DNA from: Phytophthora sp. 'mugwort'
Taxonomy: Eukaryota > Oomycota > Peronosporomycetes > Peronosporales > Peronosporaceae
Direction of reading: 5' to 3'
Length of the DNA: 64,000 nt
Assembly (NCBI GenBank): GCA_033558025.1
Contig: JAUCEF010000006.1
Location: forward strand, 2,914,001-2,978,000
The notes under the pieces were generated by a model that did no database searches, was not told the DNA's origin, and saw only the letters and a list, made by a program, of their open reading frames with translations. The position numbers were made by a program, and so were the translations under genes. This document shows, piece after piece, positions 53,719 through 64,000 of the stretch. Each line of letters opens with the position of its first letter. The stretch's first letter is position 1.

Positions 53719-54953
53719 GTGACGGCCGCCACGCTCATAGCCGTGGCAGTCTACGCCATTACCGTCAGTCGCCACGTGGACGTCAACTCGGTCAAGAACT
53801 TCGTCAGGTGCGCCAGGGTTGACGTGCTTGAGGGGATCCAACTTGCCTTACACCCGTTGTCAATATATGACCGATGCAATGCCAAGAACTCGACAAGCAT
53901 GCTGTGTCTGGCTGGTACTTCTTCTCGGCTGTAAATGACGCTTCGGATTCCCAGAGATCGGTCTACACTCTGTGTCGTGATGTGTCCTTATTACGCGCTC
54001 TCGGGTATCACGGGCACGGGTGTGCTAGCGATTGTTGGCCCCTACATCCGCTCTGTGGTGGGTGAAAACGTCACAATTACGGATGCGGTCTCGCGCCGAT
54101 TTGGCTTACATCATGTGGCTGTACATCGGGTCACCTCATTGTTGGTGGACTGCGTACTACTCTAGCCACAGACGTCTGGCAATGGCATCGGCGTGGTTGC
54201 GTTGGTTGCTCGTGTGTACATCGCCATGTTCTTCCACGTGTCCATTCCGGATGGAGATTGGTCGAGAACCGCCGTGGTTGCCGTCACTACTGCGGGCTTT
54301 GAGACTTTAGTGACGCTAGTCATTGCCGTGACGGCATCCATCCTCTTCTTCTGTGACTTCTGACAGCGCGTATATGCCGTCTACATCGACCGTACTCTCC
54401 ACAAGGCTGTGTTCCTCGCCAGCATTATCCTTTCACTGTTCACAGTGGCGCTTGCGACGACCGGCATGGTGTCAAAGCTGGCGTATCCAGATAAAGAACT
54501 GTTCTTTGCGATCCTAATCGATATAGTTCGTGGCTGGTAAGTGCTCATCATTATTGTCATTGCCATGCTGTCAAGCAGAGTTTCCAACTCGCTTCAAGTG
54601 GGAATTGCTGCTGAGCTCACGTCGTGCTTCCCCAAACTTACGCTGCTGCAGGCGCGCGTCCTTTGCAGTGAGTCGTTAGTTACTACCGCTTCTTTGACGT
54701 TAATTGTCACGCTAGCTTTGTCCAACTTACGAACAACATTATCCAGAAATCGCCACCGAGGATCAAGGGACTTTTCAAGATGATGATTTGACACAGGCAA
54801 GAAGAAATGCTATGCCGATACACTTTGTGAATCTTCCACCACTGATGTTTAGTGAAAACCAGCTTTATGGAGAAGAAAAAGAAAACAGTATTTCCGTGAT
54901 ACCCTGCAGCATGGACTTGCTCCGGTTCTATGGGTGAGTACGAAACTTCTTGC
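53719..54953 (+). pseudogene. Multipass membrane protein pseudogene with in-frame stops
   Basis: One reading frame from 53719 to 54783 stays coding-like across stops at about 53932 (TAA), 54163 (TAG), 54361 (TGA) and 54538 (TAA). Hydrophobic blocks recur: 'VTAATLIAVAVYAITV', 'YALSGITGTGVLAIVGPYI', 'VVALVARVYIAMFFHV', 'VTLVIAVTASILFF' and 'VFLASIILSLFTVALATTGM'. In the next frame 54731-54951 reads as a polar tail ('ATEDQGTFQDDDLTQARRNA', 'HFVNLPPLMFSENQLYGEE'), possibly after an intron. I do not recognise the family; a polytopic transporter or receptor is plausible. The gene is dead by point mutation rather than by shifts, suggesting fairly recent loss. Confidence 0.6.
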
Positions 54954-54980
54954 GATTCCGCTCTAGCTATCCCTGCTGGA

Positions 54981-56356
54981 TTAATTTACGTGGGTCCGTC
55001 CACGATGCGCAATCCCGATCGTAAGCATTGCGACCGATGCTCCTAGCAAAACAAGTCCGATAGCCTGTTGGTGCTCGTCAATAAAGTCGTTGGCACGGGT
55101 GAGCCAAGAACTGGCAGTCGACGTAGCAGCAAAAGATGTATCCACAGTTTCGCTGTCCGAGCTCGAAAACGGCTTCTTGTTTTTGCGCGGACTCTTCGTC
55201 CGTCGAGAACCGATATCCTCAATATCACGTTGCGCAGCGTTGCCTTCGGGTTTGTTCTTCAGTGCCAACTGGCCACACGCACCGTCGATATCCGTGCCGT
55301 GGTTCTCGCGGATCGTAGCCTTGAGGTTATACGGATCGCGCAGCACGGCATGGAAGGCACGAATGTCCTCGGGCGACGGCGAGTGGAACTGAGCGCCGAC
55401 GTCCGTGGTGTTGTATGGGATGAGGTTCACGTGCACCGATCGATTCTGCAGCAGCTTGCCAAGGGTATGCGCTGTCTCGACCGAGTCATTGACGCCCGCC
55501 AACATGCAATATTCCACCATCACCAGCCGTCCCTCCCTACCATGTCACCACCATCAAAATCCCCGTCAGTACATCAACACACTAAATAACATTCACAACT
55601 CTCTACGTACTTCATCGCGAGGTGGTCGTCGATAGCGGCCATGAGCTTGTCCAAAGGGTAGGCTGTCGACGTAGGTACGATCTGACTGCGCATGTCTTGG
55701 GTAGGAGCGTGCAGCGACAGCGCCAACCGCACGAGCGGCGCGTCGTGCGACAACTGGCGAATACGGTGGATCACGCCCACCGTAGACAGCGTGATGTACT
55801 TGGGCGCAAGACCGAACACCTTAGTCATGGCCCTGATCGCCGCCAGCACGGCGTCGTAGTTGTTAAGCGGCTCGCCCATGCCCATGAAGACCACGTTGCG
55901 GATGGGCGCCACGCGGTTGGCGTGTGCGAGCTGCTCTAAGATCTCGCCGCTGCACAGGTCGGCAATAATGCCAAGTGTACCCGTGGCGCAAAACGTGCAG
56001 CCCATCTGACAGCCCACTTGGGAGCTGACGCAGAGCGTGTTGCGGCCCGTGTGGCGCATGATCACAGCCTCAATCTCATGTCCATCTTGCAGCTTGAGCA
56101 GCAGCTTCACGGTTCCGTCGGCTGAGCGCTGCTCCGTGACTACAGAAGTCGTAAAGTGCGCGAAGTGCTCGCCCAACAGCGTGCGCAACGTCTTGGGGAT
56201 CCCTGGAATGTCAGCGAATGAGGCCTCCGGGTTCTGCGCCAGATAGCGCCAGATCGTCAGCGCGTGCAATTCCTTGAAGCCATGTGTCTGAAGGAACTCG
56301 GGCAGCGCCTTCTGGTCAAAGGCCGGTAGAGGCGATAACGTGCGCTTCTTGACCAT
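54981..56356 (-). CDS. RlmN-like radical-SAM RNA methyltransferase with C-terminal membrane segment
   Basis: Two exons, 56356-55611 and 55536-54981, with a 74-bp GT-AG intron, give 433 residues (E. coli RlmN 384). The start 'MVKKRTLSPLPAF' fits the family better than in-frame codons further upstream, which lie in non-conserved text. The radical-SAM cluster motif CX3CX2C is 'CQMGCTFCATG'. 'VVFMGMGEPLNNYD' and 'ITLSTVGVIHRIRQL' are conserved core strands. After the splice, 'EGRLVMVEYCMLAGVNDS' continues the domain. The second catalytic cysteine is kept in 'HGTDIDGACGQLA'. RlmN enzymes methylate adenosine C2 in rRNA and some tRNAs. The extra 85 residues are polar and end in a single hydrophobic segment 'AIGLVLLGASVAMLTIGIA' plus 'HRGRTHVN', as in a tail-anchored protein; this is unusual for the family. 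Confidence 0.88.
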
Positions 56357-56666
56357 GTCCGGTAGGAGAGGCGTTAAGCGAGGTGCTAGTGACGCTTTGT
56401 GATGTACTGTACGCCGGCCAGTCAAATGTAATAATGTGTGGTACACATACAATTGGTGTGAGCAACAAAAACCTGTAATATAATCTTGGGAAAGTAAACT
56501 TAATGTGCCATCTTTCATTCCAAATAAACAATATCGTATTTGAGACTCATACTTCATACCATTGATTCTTGAAGTTGTAGTGTTGTAAAGTGGACACGAG
56601 ATGTACATGTACTGACGATTTTATGAACACTTCACAAATACAGAAAATGTATTTTTCTTTCCTTAT
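56357..56666. other. Intergenic, RlmN 5' flank
   Basis: Upstream region of the RlmN-like gene and downstream flank of the pogo element. An open frame extends the RlmN frame upstream to 56608 but is not conserved-looking. Confidence 0.45.
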
Positions 56667-58237
56667 CTAATCCAACTTGGTGTCGTTATCTAAGGTATCA
56701 ATATCTCGGCTCGGATCCACTACATGACGAACCACTGGGACTTCTTCGAGAAGACGATTGAGCAAATCCCAGTCGGGTTCTGTGTCGAGCAGCCTCTGTT
56801 CAACGACGTCCACCTGCGTTGTAGTCGCCTCCTTCAGGATGATTTGAGCTTTTTGAAAGCCACTCACAATAACGGAAATCGACAGCGATTTCCACGCTGC
56901 CTTAGTCCATGATATTAGCTCGCGTCTACTAGGAGCTTTCAGCTTGAAGGGAATGGCGGTCCTACTGCTTCAGTTGTTGCAGCATATTATCGACCCAGTT
57001 CTTGCGCATCAAGTCTTTCAGTGGTTTATTCCACGAAATATCGGCCGGTTGGCATGCAAATGTATACCCGGCTAGTATGCGCATGAGCTCCACATTTAGT
57101 AATCGCGCAAACATTTGTTCATCGTCTCGCCAGTGACCCGAGAAATCATCGAGTAATAACAGTATGGGAACGTGCATGTTACGTCGATTCAGAAATGATA
57201 AATCAAAAATTGAATCGTCATTTCACCATTCCACCAGCCCGCATCATTTCCATAAATTTGAACTCCAAATTGCTCTCCTCTGAGCTCCCGCCGTAGTTGT
57301 GCTCCAAACCCGTGCTGGAACGCTGTGTTCTCCAGTGCCCGTTCAGCGATTTTCGACGATTTCGTTTTGAAAACCATGAAGGGGTCATACTTTTGCCCAG
57401 TACTGTCCCCCAACAACATCAATGTGACACGATCTTTTTCCTTGCCAGCACTTTTCATCCAAACAGTTTTCGTATCTGTCGAAGCAATAGTCAGAGTGGG
57501 TAAATACTCATAATATATTGCTGTGATCAAATAAAAAAATATGTTAGAGAAGCACAAGGTTAGTTTAAAATAAAAAATATAAAATATTACCTACCAGTCT
57601 GATCGGCATTGAAAACTCTATCTACTCCCAGTTCAGTCATTTTTTTTTCCGAATCTTGCTTCCAAACCTTTCGGCCTCTATCGCTGCATCTTCCGGAGTC
57701 TTCTGACTTTGCCGTGTTCGCCGCCGGATTGACAACCGGTTCCGCCGGAGAAATCCAAGCAGCCACGTCTGAGATGCTGCAAAGTTAATCTCAGGGAGCC
57801 CTGCGCTTTCATAGCAATCCTTAGCATGCATGCGAACCATTGTACCGGTCACTGGTATGCCTTCCTTCCTCAAGGAATTAATCCAAACGACAAGTTGCTC
57901 CTCAAACTCTGGCGACAACGTCGCCGACATCCCAAAACTCCGGTCCTTACAGTATGCGCCACATCCAATCTCGTACTTCTCGAAAATGAGGGCATGCTGA
58001 TTCAACCAGTTGTAGACTTCTCTTTTTTTTGGCTTTAATCTGGTCTTCTGAAAGAGAGGGGTAAAACAAGTTGACAGTTGCGTGCATTTTCGCCTTCAAA
58101 ACGACGGCATCATAAAACTCAATCACGTCAAGTTTATGACGAAACGAAATTGCAACCCGTCTGAAGTGCTTGGGTGCTTTGCCTTGTCCTATGGTCCGCG
58201 TCCTCCCCGATTGCTGTCCTGGCGTGCGCGCTACCAC
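56667..58237 (-). pseudogene. Pogo/Tigger-like transposase, nearly complete
   Basis: Minus-strand order: N-terminal 'ISFRHKLDVIEFYDAVV' (58237-57947), then a CENP-B-type helix-turn-helix 'PEFEEQLVVWINSLRKEGIP' to 'WLLGFLRRNRLSIRRRTRQS' (58005-57637). The DDE_1 domain begins with 'VFNADQT' near 57615, the first catalytic Asp. A probable intron (donor gtaggt near 57594, acceptor gacag near 57477) follows, then 'TKTVWMKSAGKEKDRVTLML' and 'YGNDAGWWN'. The second Asp motif 'PILLLLDDFSGHW' and 'FACQPADISWNKPLKDLMRK' lie at 57177-56962. The tail extends to 56667. Frame changes near 57990 and 57185 could be introns or lesions. All catalytic motifs I can check are present, making it the best preserved transposase here. 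Terminal repeats were not identified. Confidence 0.78.
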
Positions 58238-59818
58238 CTTCCTTGCTTGGCATGCGTTCCATTGCGATTTTCTTGCAATGAAATTTGGATGGTCCGCTGA
58301 TGCTTTGACCCTATTTGTGCACTACGTATTATGAGATCTCAACTGATGAGCCGGATGATTCAGAGCGTATGATTGGCCAATGCGTGGTACGAAGTAAGAG
58401 ATCTCTTTGTATTATGAGATCTCAAATACGGTATGCGCCGCCGTTTGAAAATAAATATAAAATATGCGCCATACTCATATAGGCTACACTAAATATAGGT
58501 ACACTGGTAAACCTAGGCCATCTCCGCAATTGAACCGACAATAATAAGAGGAAGAATGGCGGCAGCTAGAAGCTGGAACACAACAGCGCATTCTAGACGA
58601 GTAAAAATGGACAAGGAGGCGTTCTTCGACCAGCGTACCTATACTCTAAGCGTGACATCGTCTCTGCTGTAATTGACTACAATCAAAACGTGAGCAGTCC
58701 ATTTAGCGACGCTTTATCGAGTTTCATGCAGACATAAAAAGTATCACGGCTGCCAAGAGTGGCAGCTAGCGACAAGCGCCGATACAAAACACGTTGCACA
58801 AGTTCAACGTGCAGCTTCGTTGTGCAATTTACTTTCAAGAACGAGTTCAAGCGGTCGTCGCTGTTCATACCTCACAGTTGTCCCATTAAAACGGCCGCAA
58901 CATGTGCACGTGCATTGAATCGAAAATAGACAGCCAAGCAGCTCGCGTCCAATCCGCATGTACGTGACTTTTCGTTCAACGTGGTCGAGCAGTGTACAGC
59001 ACGAGTCAGCAGGTTTTGGGACGGTATACACACAGAGGGAAAATCCAAGACATAGCACTCGAGGACTCTCGTCTGGGATTATTACTTTTGCCGTTTATTC
59101 CCAGACACCGGCGCAGCGACCAGGGCCTTAGGCCGTAGGACTTGCTTCCCCAGCAGTCATTGGACTAAAAACACTTAATTCTGTACCAGTGGCTCGACAA
59201 ATCATACCTTTAACCCTACACGCAATTGTGAAGGACCTACCTTTTGAGTTTAGATTGGCCATAAGTCGGGTAATATTTGTTTCTGGAGCAGTGGTTGTCG
59301 TACATTTCAACCCCCCGAAGCGCGCAAACCGCGCCCGACACGCTCGCCGACCCCCCCCCCATCGATGCGAAGCTAGAACCCCCCCCAGAGAAGTCCGAAG
59401 AGTCGGCGTACGCCGCTGGTTCAGCAGATGAGAATGTGGGAAGCGACGATACCTCGGGGGCGGTGCAAGCGCTACACGATGAACCTGCCGACACACTCCT
59501 CTACGACGAAGCGAGCGACGGTGCCTTGGTGGTGGACTGTAGTGGGTGGCGGCATGAGAGCCCAACCACGACCACGCAGTCCAGTCGAGTATGGCGGCGA
59601 CGCTGGGTAGTGTGCTGCTGCCGGTATCTGGTTACAGTCAGCCGTCTGTGCTGTGGGTCAGCGAGTGCTGTTGTTCAGTCAGTGCTGTTGCTCTGTATGC
59701 ACGGATGTTGAACCTAAGCGCCGCAACCATGAGTGCTGGCCTAGGGGTTCAAGAGCAGATCGTGCGTGTGTCGTTAACTCAAGCTGGTGCAAGTTGCAGT
59801 AGGGATCTCTACTAACCG
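58238..59818. other. Spacer with weak coding-like frames
   Basis: A 14-bp phrase (ttatgagatctcaa) occurs twice near 58329 and 58411. A 144-codon plus frame (59277-59711) is acidic and Ser-rich with no domain I know. No gene is supported. Confidence 0.4.
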
Positions 59819-60310
59819 TTGTGTAAAACGCCACCACTGGGACGCTGGTGGTGGCGATGTAAGGCAGCTGGTCGGCATGCATGTTTTAGTTTCTCACTTT
59901 GGTTTTATATCAAAGCCGACAAGCACAATCCACTCAGCGGACAACTGAAGGAAGTGCCAGCTTTCCCCGACTGTATTCACGTTTTTTTTAAGTGTGACCT
60001 ACTACAGGTCGACAAGAAGACCGCGAGCAAAGGATCGAACAGCCACGCCATAATGTATCTCCGAGGACTGTCTGGCGTACGCCGAGTAACGTTTCGGGTC
60101 GTTCAATTCGGACGAGCACAAAACTTTATTCGCCGTCTGCTGAGGCATATTAGCCAGACTACTCCTCTCGACAACGTCGTGCTCGTTGCCGATAACGCTT
60201 CCTGCCACGCGAACATCGAAGACGTCTTTAAGGAAGAGGCCTTTCAGAGCGCCAAACTACTGCGCTTGAGGCCTTACTCGCCCATGAAATCCGATTTGGA
60301 ACTGTTTATA
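59819..60310 (+). pseudogene. Tc1/mariner-type transposase fragment fused upstream of SEC63 piece
   Basis: Within one open frame, 'SNSHAIMYLRGLSGVRRVTF' and 'LDNVVLVADNASCHANIEDV' (second catalytic motif) followed by 'LLRLRPYSPM' identify the middle of a DDE transposase. The conserved NPIE that should follow is lost ('KSDLELFIY' instead). The N-terminal third is absent. The frame stays open through a Pro/Ser-rich linker into the J domain at 60484. Confidence 0.7.
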
Positions 60311-60483
60311 TACTCTCAACTCAATGGTCAAGCGTTTTCTGGTTCGCCACCGTCAAGCCATCCTCCAAGTATCACAGCACCGCACAATCAAGCAGCACCG
60401 TCAATAATACCTAAAGCTCGTTGCGGATCTGCTTGTAAGGCGATCACCTTGTACCTCTGCTACAGGTGCTCACTGCACACAGT

Positions 60484-60914
60484 CACGTTCCATGCGGTCA
60501 GTGAGCGCGAGATCAAGCGCGCCTACCGCAAGATGAGTCTGTTGTACCACCCAGACAAGAACCAGGGCGACGCCGTTGCTGAGCAGAAGTTCATGCTTGT
60601 GGCCAAGGCCTACGAGGCGCTGACTGACGAGGTGGCCAAGGCCAACTACGAGAAGGCTGGCAACCCGGCGGGCGCCAGGCCATGCAGCTCTCCATCGGCC
60701 TGCCCACTTTCCTGCTGGACCCGGCCAACCACAACATTGTGCTGTTCCTGTACCTGATCATTGTTGTTGTGGCCATCCCTAGCTGCGTCGCGCTCTGGTA
60801 CTCGCACTCGAAGAAGTACGGCGACAGCATGAGCATGTACGACACGTACGGCTTTTACAACTTCGCCATGTCTCAGCACTCGCACCCGCACATGCTACTG
60901 AGATCCTTGCCGGC
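60484..60914 (+). pseudogene. Truncated SEC63 (J domain plus third membrane segment)
   Basis: 'AVSEREIKRAYRKMSLLYHP' plus 'DKN' gives a J domain with the essential HPD, and 'LVAKAYEALTDEVAKANYEK' its end. After a one-base loss near 60675 the frame changes to 'MQLSIGLPTFLLDPANHNIV' followed by a strongly hydrophobic segment and 'SHSKKYGDS', as in SEC63 after its J domain. SEC63 recruits BiP to the ER translocon. The two N-terminal membrane segments and the whole C-terminal Brl domain are missing. Sequence identity to the family stops at about 60914, where pogo sequence begins on the other strand. It is a gene fragment moved or cut by transposons. Confidence 0.75.
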
Positions 60915-60924
60915 TCGGATGCTG

Positions 60925-61281
60925 TTTCAGCCCTTAATGCTCAAAGAACACAATATACGGTGGCGTTGTATATCATCGAGGCCGTCGCCGAATTTATGCC
61001 CAGATTATCGCCTGTTTGTCCAACGCATACTGAATTTGGCTTTGACGGCAAAGTCACTTGAATGCCGCGACGATCCCAGCGTCGAGTGGTTGTAACTTGC
61101 TCGTACTGTTTGGTGGTAGTAAATTCGATTTAAATGTGCGATAGCGCTTGGTGAAGCGGGCGGCGAAGAGCGTCCGTGCTAATCCGTACCCAGACGATGG
61201 CACCCGCTTCTTAATAATTGAGTTTCTCGGCGGGTATACAGTATACAAACGAGAATAGTAGTTTCCTCGAGGAAGGAGCAA
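60925..61281 (-). pseudogene. Pogo/Tigger transposase C-terminal fragment
   Basis: On the minus strand 'NLLPPNSTSKLQPLDAGIVA' followed by 'AFK' is the signature of the third catalytic region in pogo/Tigger DDE_1 transposases. A stop and frame change follow ('YALDKQA', 'IYNATVYCVL'), running up to the SEC63 truncation point. The N-terminal and first catalytic regions are not found to the right. Confidence 0.7.
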
Positions 61282-61374
61282 GAGGAAGAACCAATCGGCG
61301 GGGAAAGCAATTCGGGTTGCGGCAGCAAGGAAAATACTTTGTGTTAGTTCGGGTACGGTAGAGAAGCTGCTCCA

Positions 61375-64000
61375 TTGAATGACACTGCTCTCTTGAAGCT
61401 CCGTCCGGACAACTCAGTTCTCAAGCTTCTCCCTGCAGCTCAACAAGAACTATCTCCAACCGTCGAAGCCTACAAGGATGGCCACGCAGTCTCCTCCGCG
61501 CTCAACCAACTGCCGTCCGCGCCTCCGGCAGCACCTGCTGAAGCCCCGTCGTCCCCGGCTAATTCGTGCCTTCTTCGCCTGCAACGGGTCATCGCGGGAT
61601 AGCGGAACCCGCAGCAGCGGGCGCCGCACTCCCCGATGACGGCACGTAGTGTTGGCAAGCCAGCCGGAGCCGACCCCGACTACAACACTCCCGGCTTCCA
61701 GCCAGCTGTCAACACCGAGCCGAGCTGGTGAAGTCCAGGAAGGCGAGCCACTTGGCTGCCGACACTATCGACACCTTGCTATCGGAGGCTCTGTCGCCAG
61801 GCCGAGCGAGTGCACGCCGCCAAGCTAAGCGCGCGGCGAAAACATTTCGTGCGGCGTCCTGGAAGGTAAAACGTGTTGGTCGAGTGACCGGGGCGGGATT
61901 CGCTGAAACCCGCAAGAAGAAGCGCAAAGCAGTTCGTGCCACTGCAGCGAGTGTTCTGGCTCCGCCATCGAGCCCAGGAGTCCTGCTGTCGTCTCCTACT
62001 TCCCTGCTTCGACTCCGATCAGTGCAACGGCGCCCGCGGCACCAGAGCAGCGCGAAATTGGGGCCTCTGCGGTGGCACGAGAAAACGACGGCCCTAAAGC
62101 GCCTCAACCGGAGCCATGCGAATCTCCGCTATCCACCGCGGCTCTACCTTGTCAACCCCCGGTGGTCCCAAAACCTAATGACGGGTGGATGTTATGCCTA
62201 CCAACTCTGTGGTTGACATCAACATGTTCGCCCAAACATTAATGCAGAGGGACGTGGGCACGGCGTCCTCTGCCCCGATTCCGCAACCTAGTTGGCCAGT
62301 ACTCGAAGTCCAAGTGGACCGATTATTCGGCCTCTTCACCAAGCTGCAACAAGAACTACACCGTCGTGCTTATAACCTGGTCTCACCACCGCAAGCTCTA
62401 CCAACCATCTTCCCTCGACCAGTACAGACGTGAGAGCCGATCTTACCCCAACGGCGAACCAAGGCCCACCCTAGTGGGTACCGCAGCTGAACCCGCCAGT
62501 TAGATATTGACGCCGGCCGGCAATGCATCGGACATGCCGCCGCGGGAGATTAATCAACTTCGCGGTACCAGCTCCCCCGTGCCGCGGACTCACGTCAAGG
62601 GTGAGTACTTTCCACCACAAGCGCACCAGCTCGCAGCGCACCGCATGTTCCGAGACCTGAACTCAGAAGCAGGTAAGTGGCTGTCTCCCATGTCATTCGG
62701 CTGCACTTGTGGGAGCTCGACTGCGTGAGATTCGACGCCCCGCAGCCGTGCTGATGGCAGTGCATAGGGGCCGTCTTAGCTCCAGAGGACTAACCGTGAT
62801 GCACTTCCACCCCCAGTACGAGATGGATCAGCTCCGCCGTGGCTCACCAACGCTAACTTCTCGGCCGATTTCGGCGCCGGGGCTGTTCTTCCTGCAACTA
62901 AGGCTATCTGTGCAACCTACGAAGATCTGCTGACGGTCATTGGCGGTTTGATCTCGGTCAACGACGCGCTCTGGTATGAGCAGGTCCGTCGCTTGCTTTC
63001 CCGTCTGAAGCGTTTCGTGTTGGCAAATCCTGAACGCGACAACAACACCCCAGAGCGCGTGACCCTTACGCTCATGCACGTCAACCAGTTTATGGGCCGA
63101 GCCTTACCGCACTTGATGGTTTACTCGCCGTACTGGTGGCGGGATTTCAATGATGCTGTGCGTGCCGTCGATTATCACAGCGCGGACTGGCAGGCAGCTC
63201 TCAACAGTTTAGCTCTGCGCATGTCAACCTTGCCCCTCCGGCTCCTGTTGGCTCCCAGGCTCCGGCGTTAATTCGGCCACCAGCAGGGTCGTCACGCCGT
63301 GGCCCGGCACGAATACCAGTCATTCCCTACAGCATCCGTCGCCAAATTCCGAGGGGCGGCGACGGACGCGAACCATGTCGTGTTTCCTCCGTGGAGGTAT
63401 GGGCTATGGAGGCAGCGCCGAACGCTGTGCTCATGCTCGCCGCACCATCGCTGGGACGGCCGCCTCCCACGCGGCCTCCAAGACTCCATCGACCGCAACT
63501 ACGGCGCCGACCGCCGGCAGCACGACCGTCGTCAGCACCAATGAGAGGCCGAGGTGTTGCCCGTTCACCACCACTTCGGTCCGCAAGCACTACCAATCTC
63601 AATACACTAGTTCATGAGGTTGGTACTGCTAGCGAACATTCTGTCAAGTCCAGCATGTGTCAGCAAGGTCAGTGTTCCCCGCTCTAAAGTCAAGCAGTGC
63701 CTGGCTCAAATGTTGCGATCACGGCACCGTTCCATCCCCAACAAGGCACCCCCATGGTCCTTGCGTCGTGTCGAAGTCGCCCCATAGTGCTTCCTCTTCT
63801 GCCAGGTCGCCCCATGGCACTTCATAAAAGCCTAGGGCGCCACCAAGCACGCTCCACATGCTCCGTCGCCCAGCGCGCCGATCATCAATGAGTCCACCAG
63901 TGGTTGCCGGGGGCCCACCTCGTTCTCCGATCATCGCGTCGTGCGCCGTCGCTGCGGGGACGGCACCACCATCATGAAGTTGCCGCCGAACCGGCCCAGC
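61375..64000 (+). pseudogene. Gag-like region of an unclassified retroelement
   Basis: Several plus-strand frames read in succession: a Pro/Ala-rich start (61375), a basic Arg/Lys-rich stretch (61728-62000), 'MFAQTLMQRDVGTASSAPIP' (62224), and a well-formed helical block 'LWYEQVRRLLSRLKRFVLAN' to 'VYSPYWWRDFNDAVRAVDYH' (62960-63190). A Gly/Cys segment with 'GREPCRVFLRGGMGYGG' and nearby Cys/His residues (about 63365-63430) may be a zinc-binding Gag tail. Frame shifts separate the blocks. I recognise the style of oomycete retroelement Gag proteins but not the family. No reverse transcriptase lies within the window. Confidence 0.4.

Noticed and set aside
53719..54783. Stop-codon recoding to explain in-frame stops
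   Set aside because: All three stop codons occur in the same frame and the neighbouring genes use standard stops, so gene death is the simpler explanation.
1..64000. RXLR or Crinkler effector genes, expected in an oomycete
   Set aside because: No open frame combines a signal peptide with RXLR-dEER or LFLAK motifs. Isolated matches to R-x-L-R lack a signal peptide.

Overview
The window looks like nuclear DNA of an oomycete, most likely a Phytophthora-like member of the Peronosporales. The reasons are very short GT-AG introns (60-101 bp), single-exon large genes, a G-protein-coupled receptor fused to an inositol-phosphatase domain (a 'GPCR-bigram' architecture known from oomycetes), an LRR/IQ protein of the kind linked to flagella, and heavy loading with DNA transposons (Mutator-like, hAT, Tc1/mariner, pogo/Tigger, Harbinger) plus Copia remnants. 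No rRNA, tRNA or CRISPR was seen. Taxonomy is inferred from gene content only.

Layout. About 0.1-9.6 kb is transposon debris: a Mutator-like transposase, a pogo fragment, a Tc1/mariner element with recognisable terminal inverted repeats (TIRs), a second mariner transposase on the minus strand, and a hAT element with TIRs and a near-perfect target duplication. The first gene island (10.0-18.4 kb) holds a PH-like protein with a PP1-docking-type motif (minus), EMC4 (plus, four exons) and the 1843-residue receptor/INPP4-type phosphatase fusion (minus). From 18.4 to 31 kb repeats return: a palindrome-rich spacer, an internally deleted Copia element, a mariner remnant split by a hAT element with an exact 8-bp duplication, and a Mutator-like element carrying FAR1-type DNA-binding, transposase, SWIM and Ulp1 protease segments.

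The second island (31.1-45.3 kb) is the best preserved: a SAM-domain coiled-coil protein (minus), a mitochondrial stomatin-like protein 2 (minus, two exons) that shares a 172-bp divergent promoter with a 1990-residue ELM2/PLU-1-like/PHD chromatin protein (plus), and an LRR-IQ protein (plus, two exons). From 45.3 to 54.95 kb lie a broken SET-domain gene, an unclassified TIR-bounded 1.1-kb element, a Harbinger transposase split by another hAT with an exact 8-bp duplication, a Copia RNase H tail, a fourth hAT transposase, and a membrane-protein pseudogene with in-frame stops. A two-exon RlmN-like radical-SAM methyltransferase with a C-terminal membrane segment (54.98-56.36 kb) is the last intact gene. 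After it come a pogo element, a mariner transposase fragment running in one open frame into the J domain of a truncated SEC63, a second pogo fragment, and a Gag-like retroelement region to the window end.

The intact genes do not form a pathway. They are housekeeping genes (ER membrane insertion, mitochondrial membrane scaffold, RNA methylation, chromatin) beside oomycete-type signalling and probable flagellar genes, set in a nested-transposon landscape. Exon boundaries are read by eye from splice sites and protein similarity recalled from family knowledge; none was tested with transcripts.
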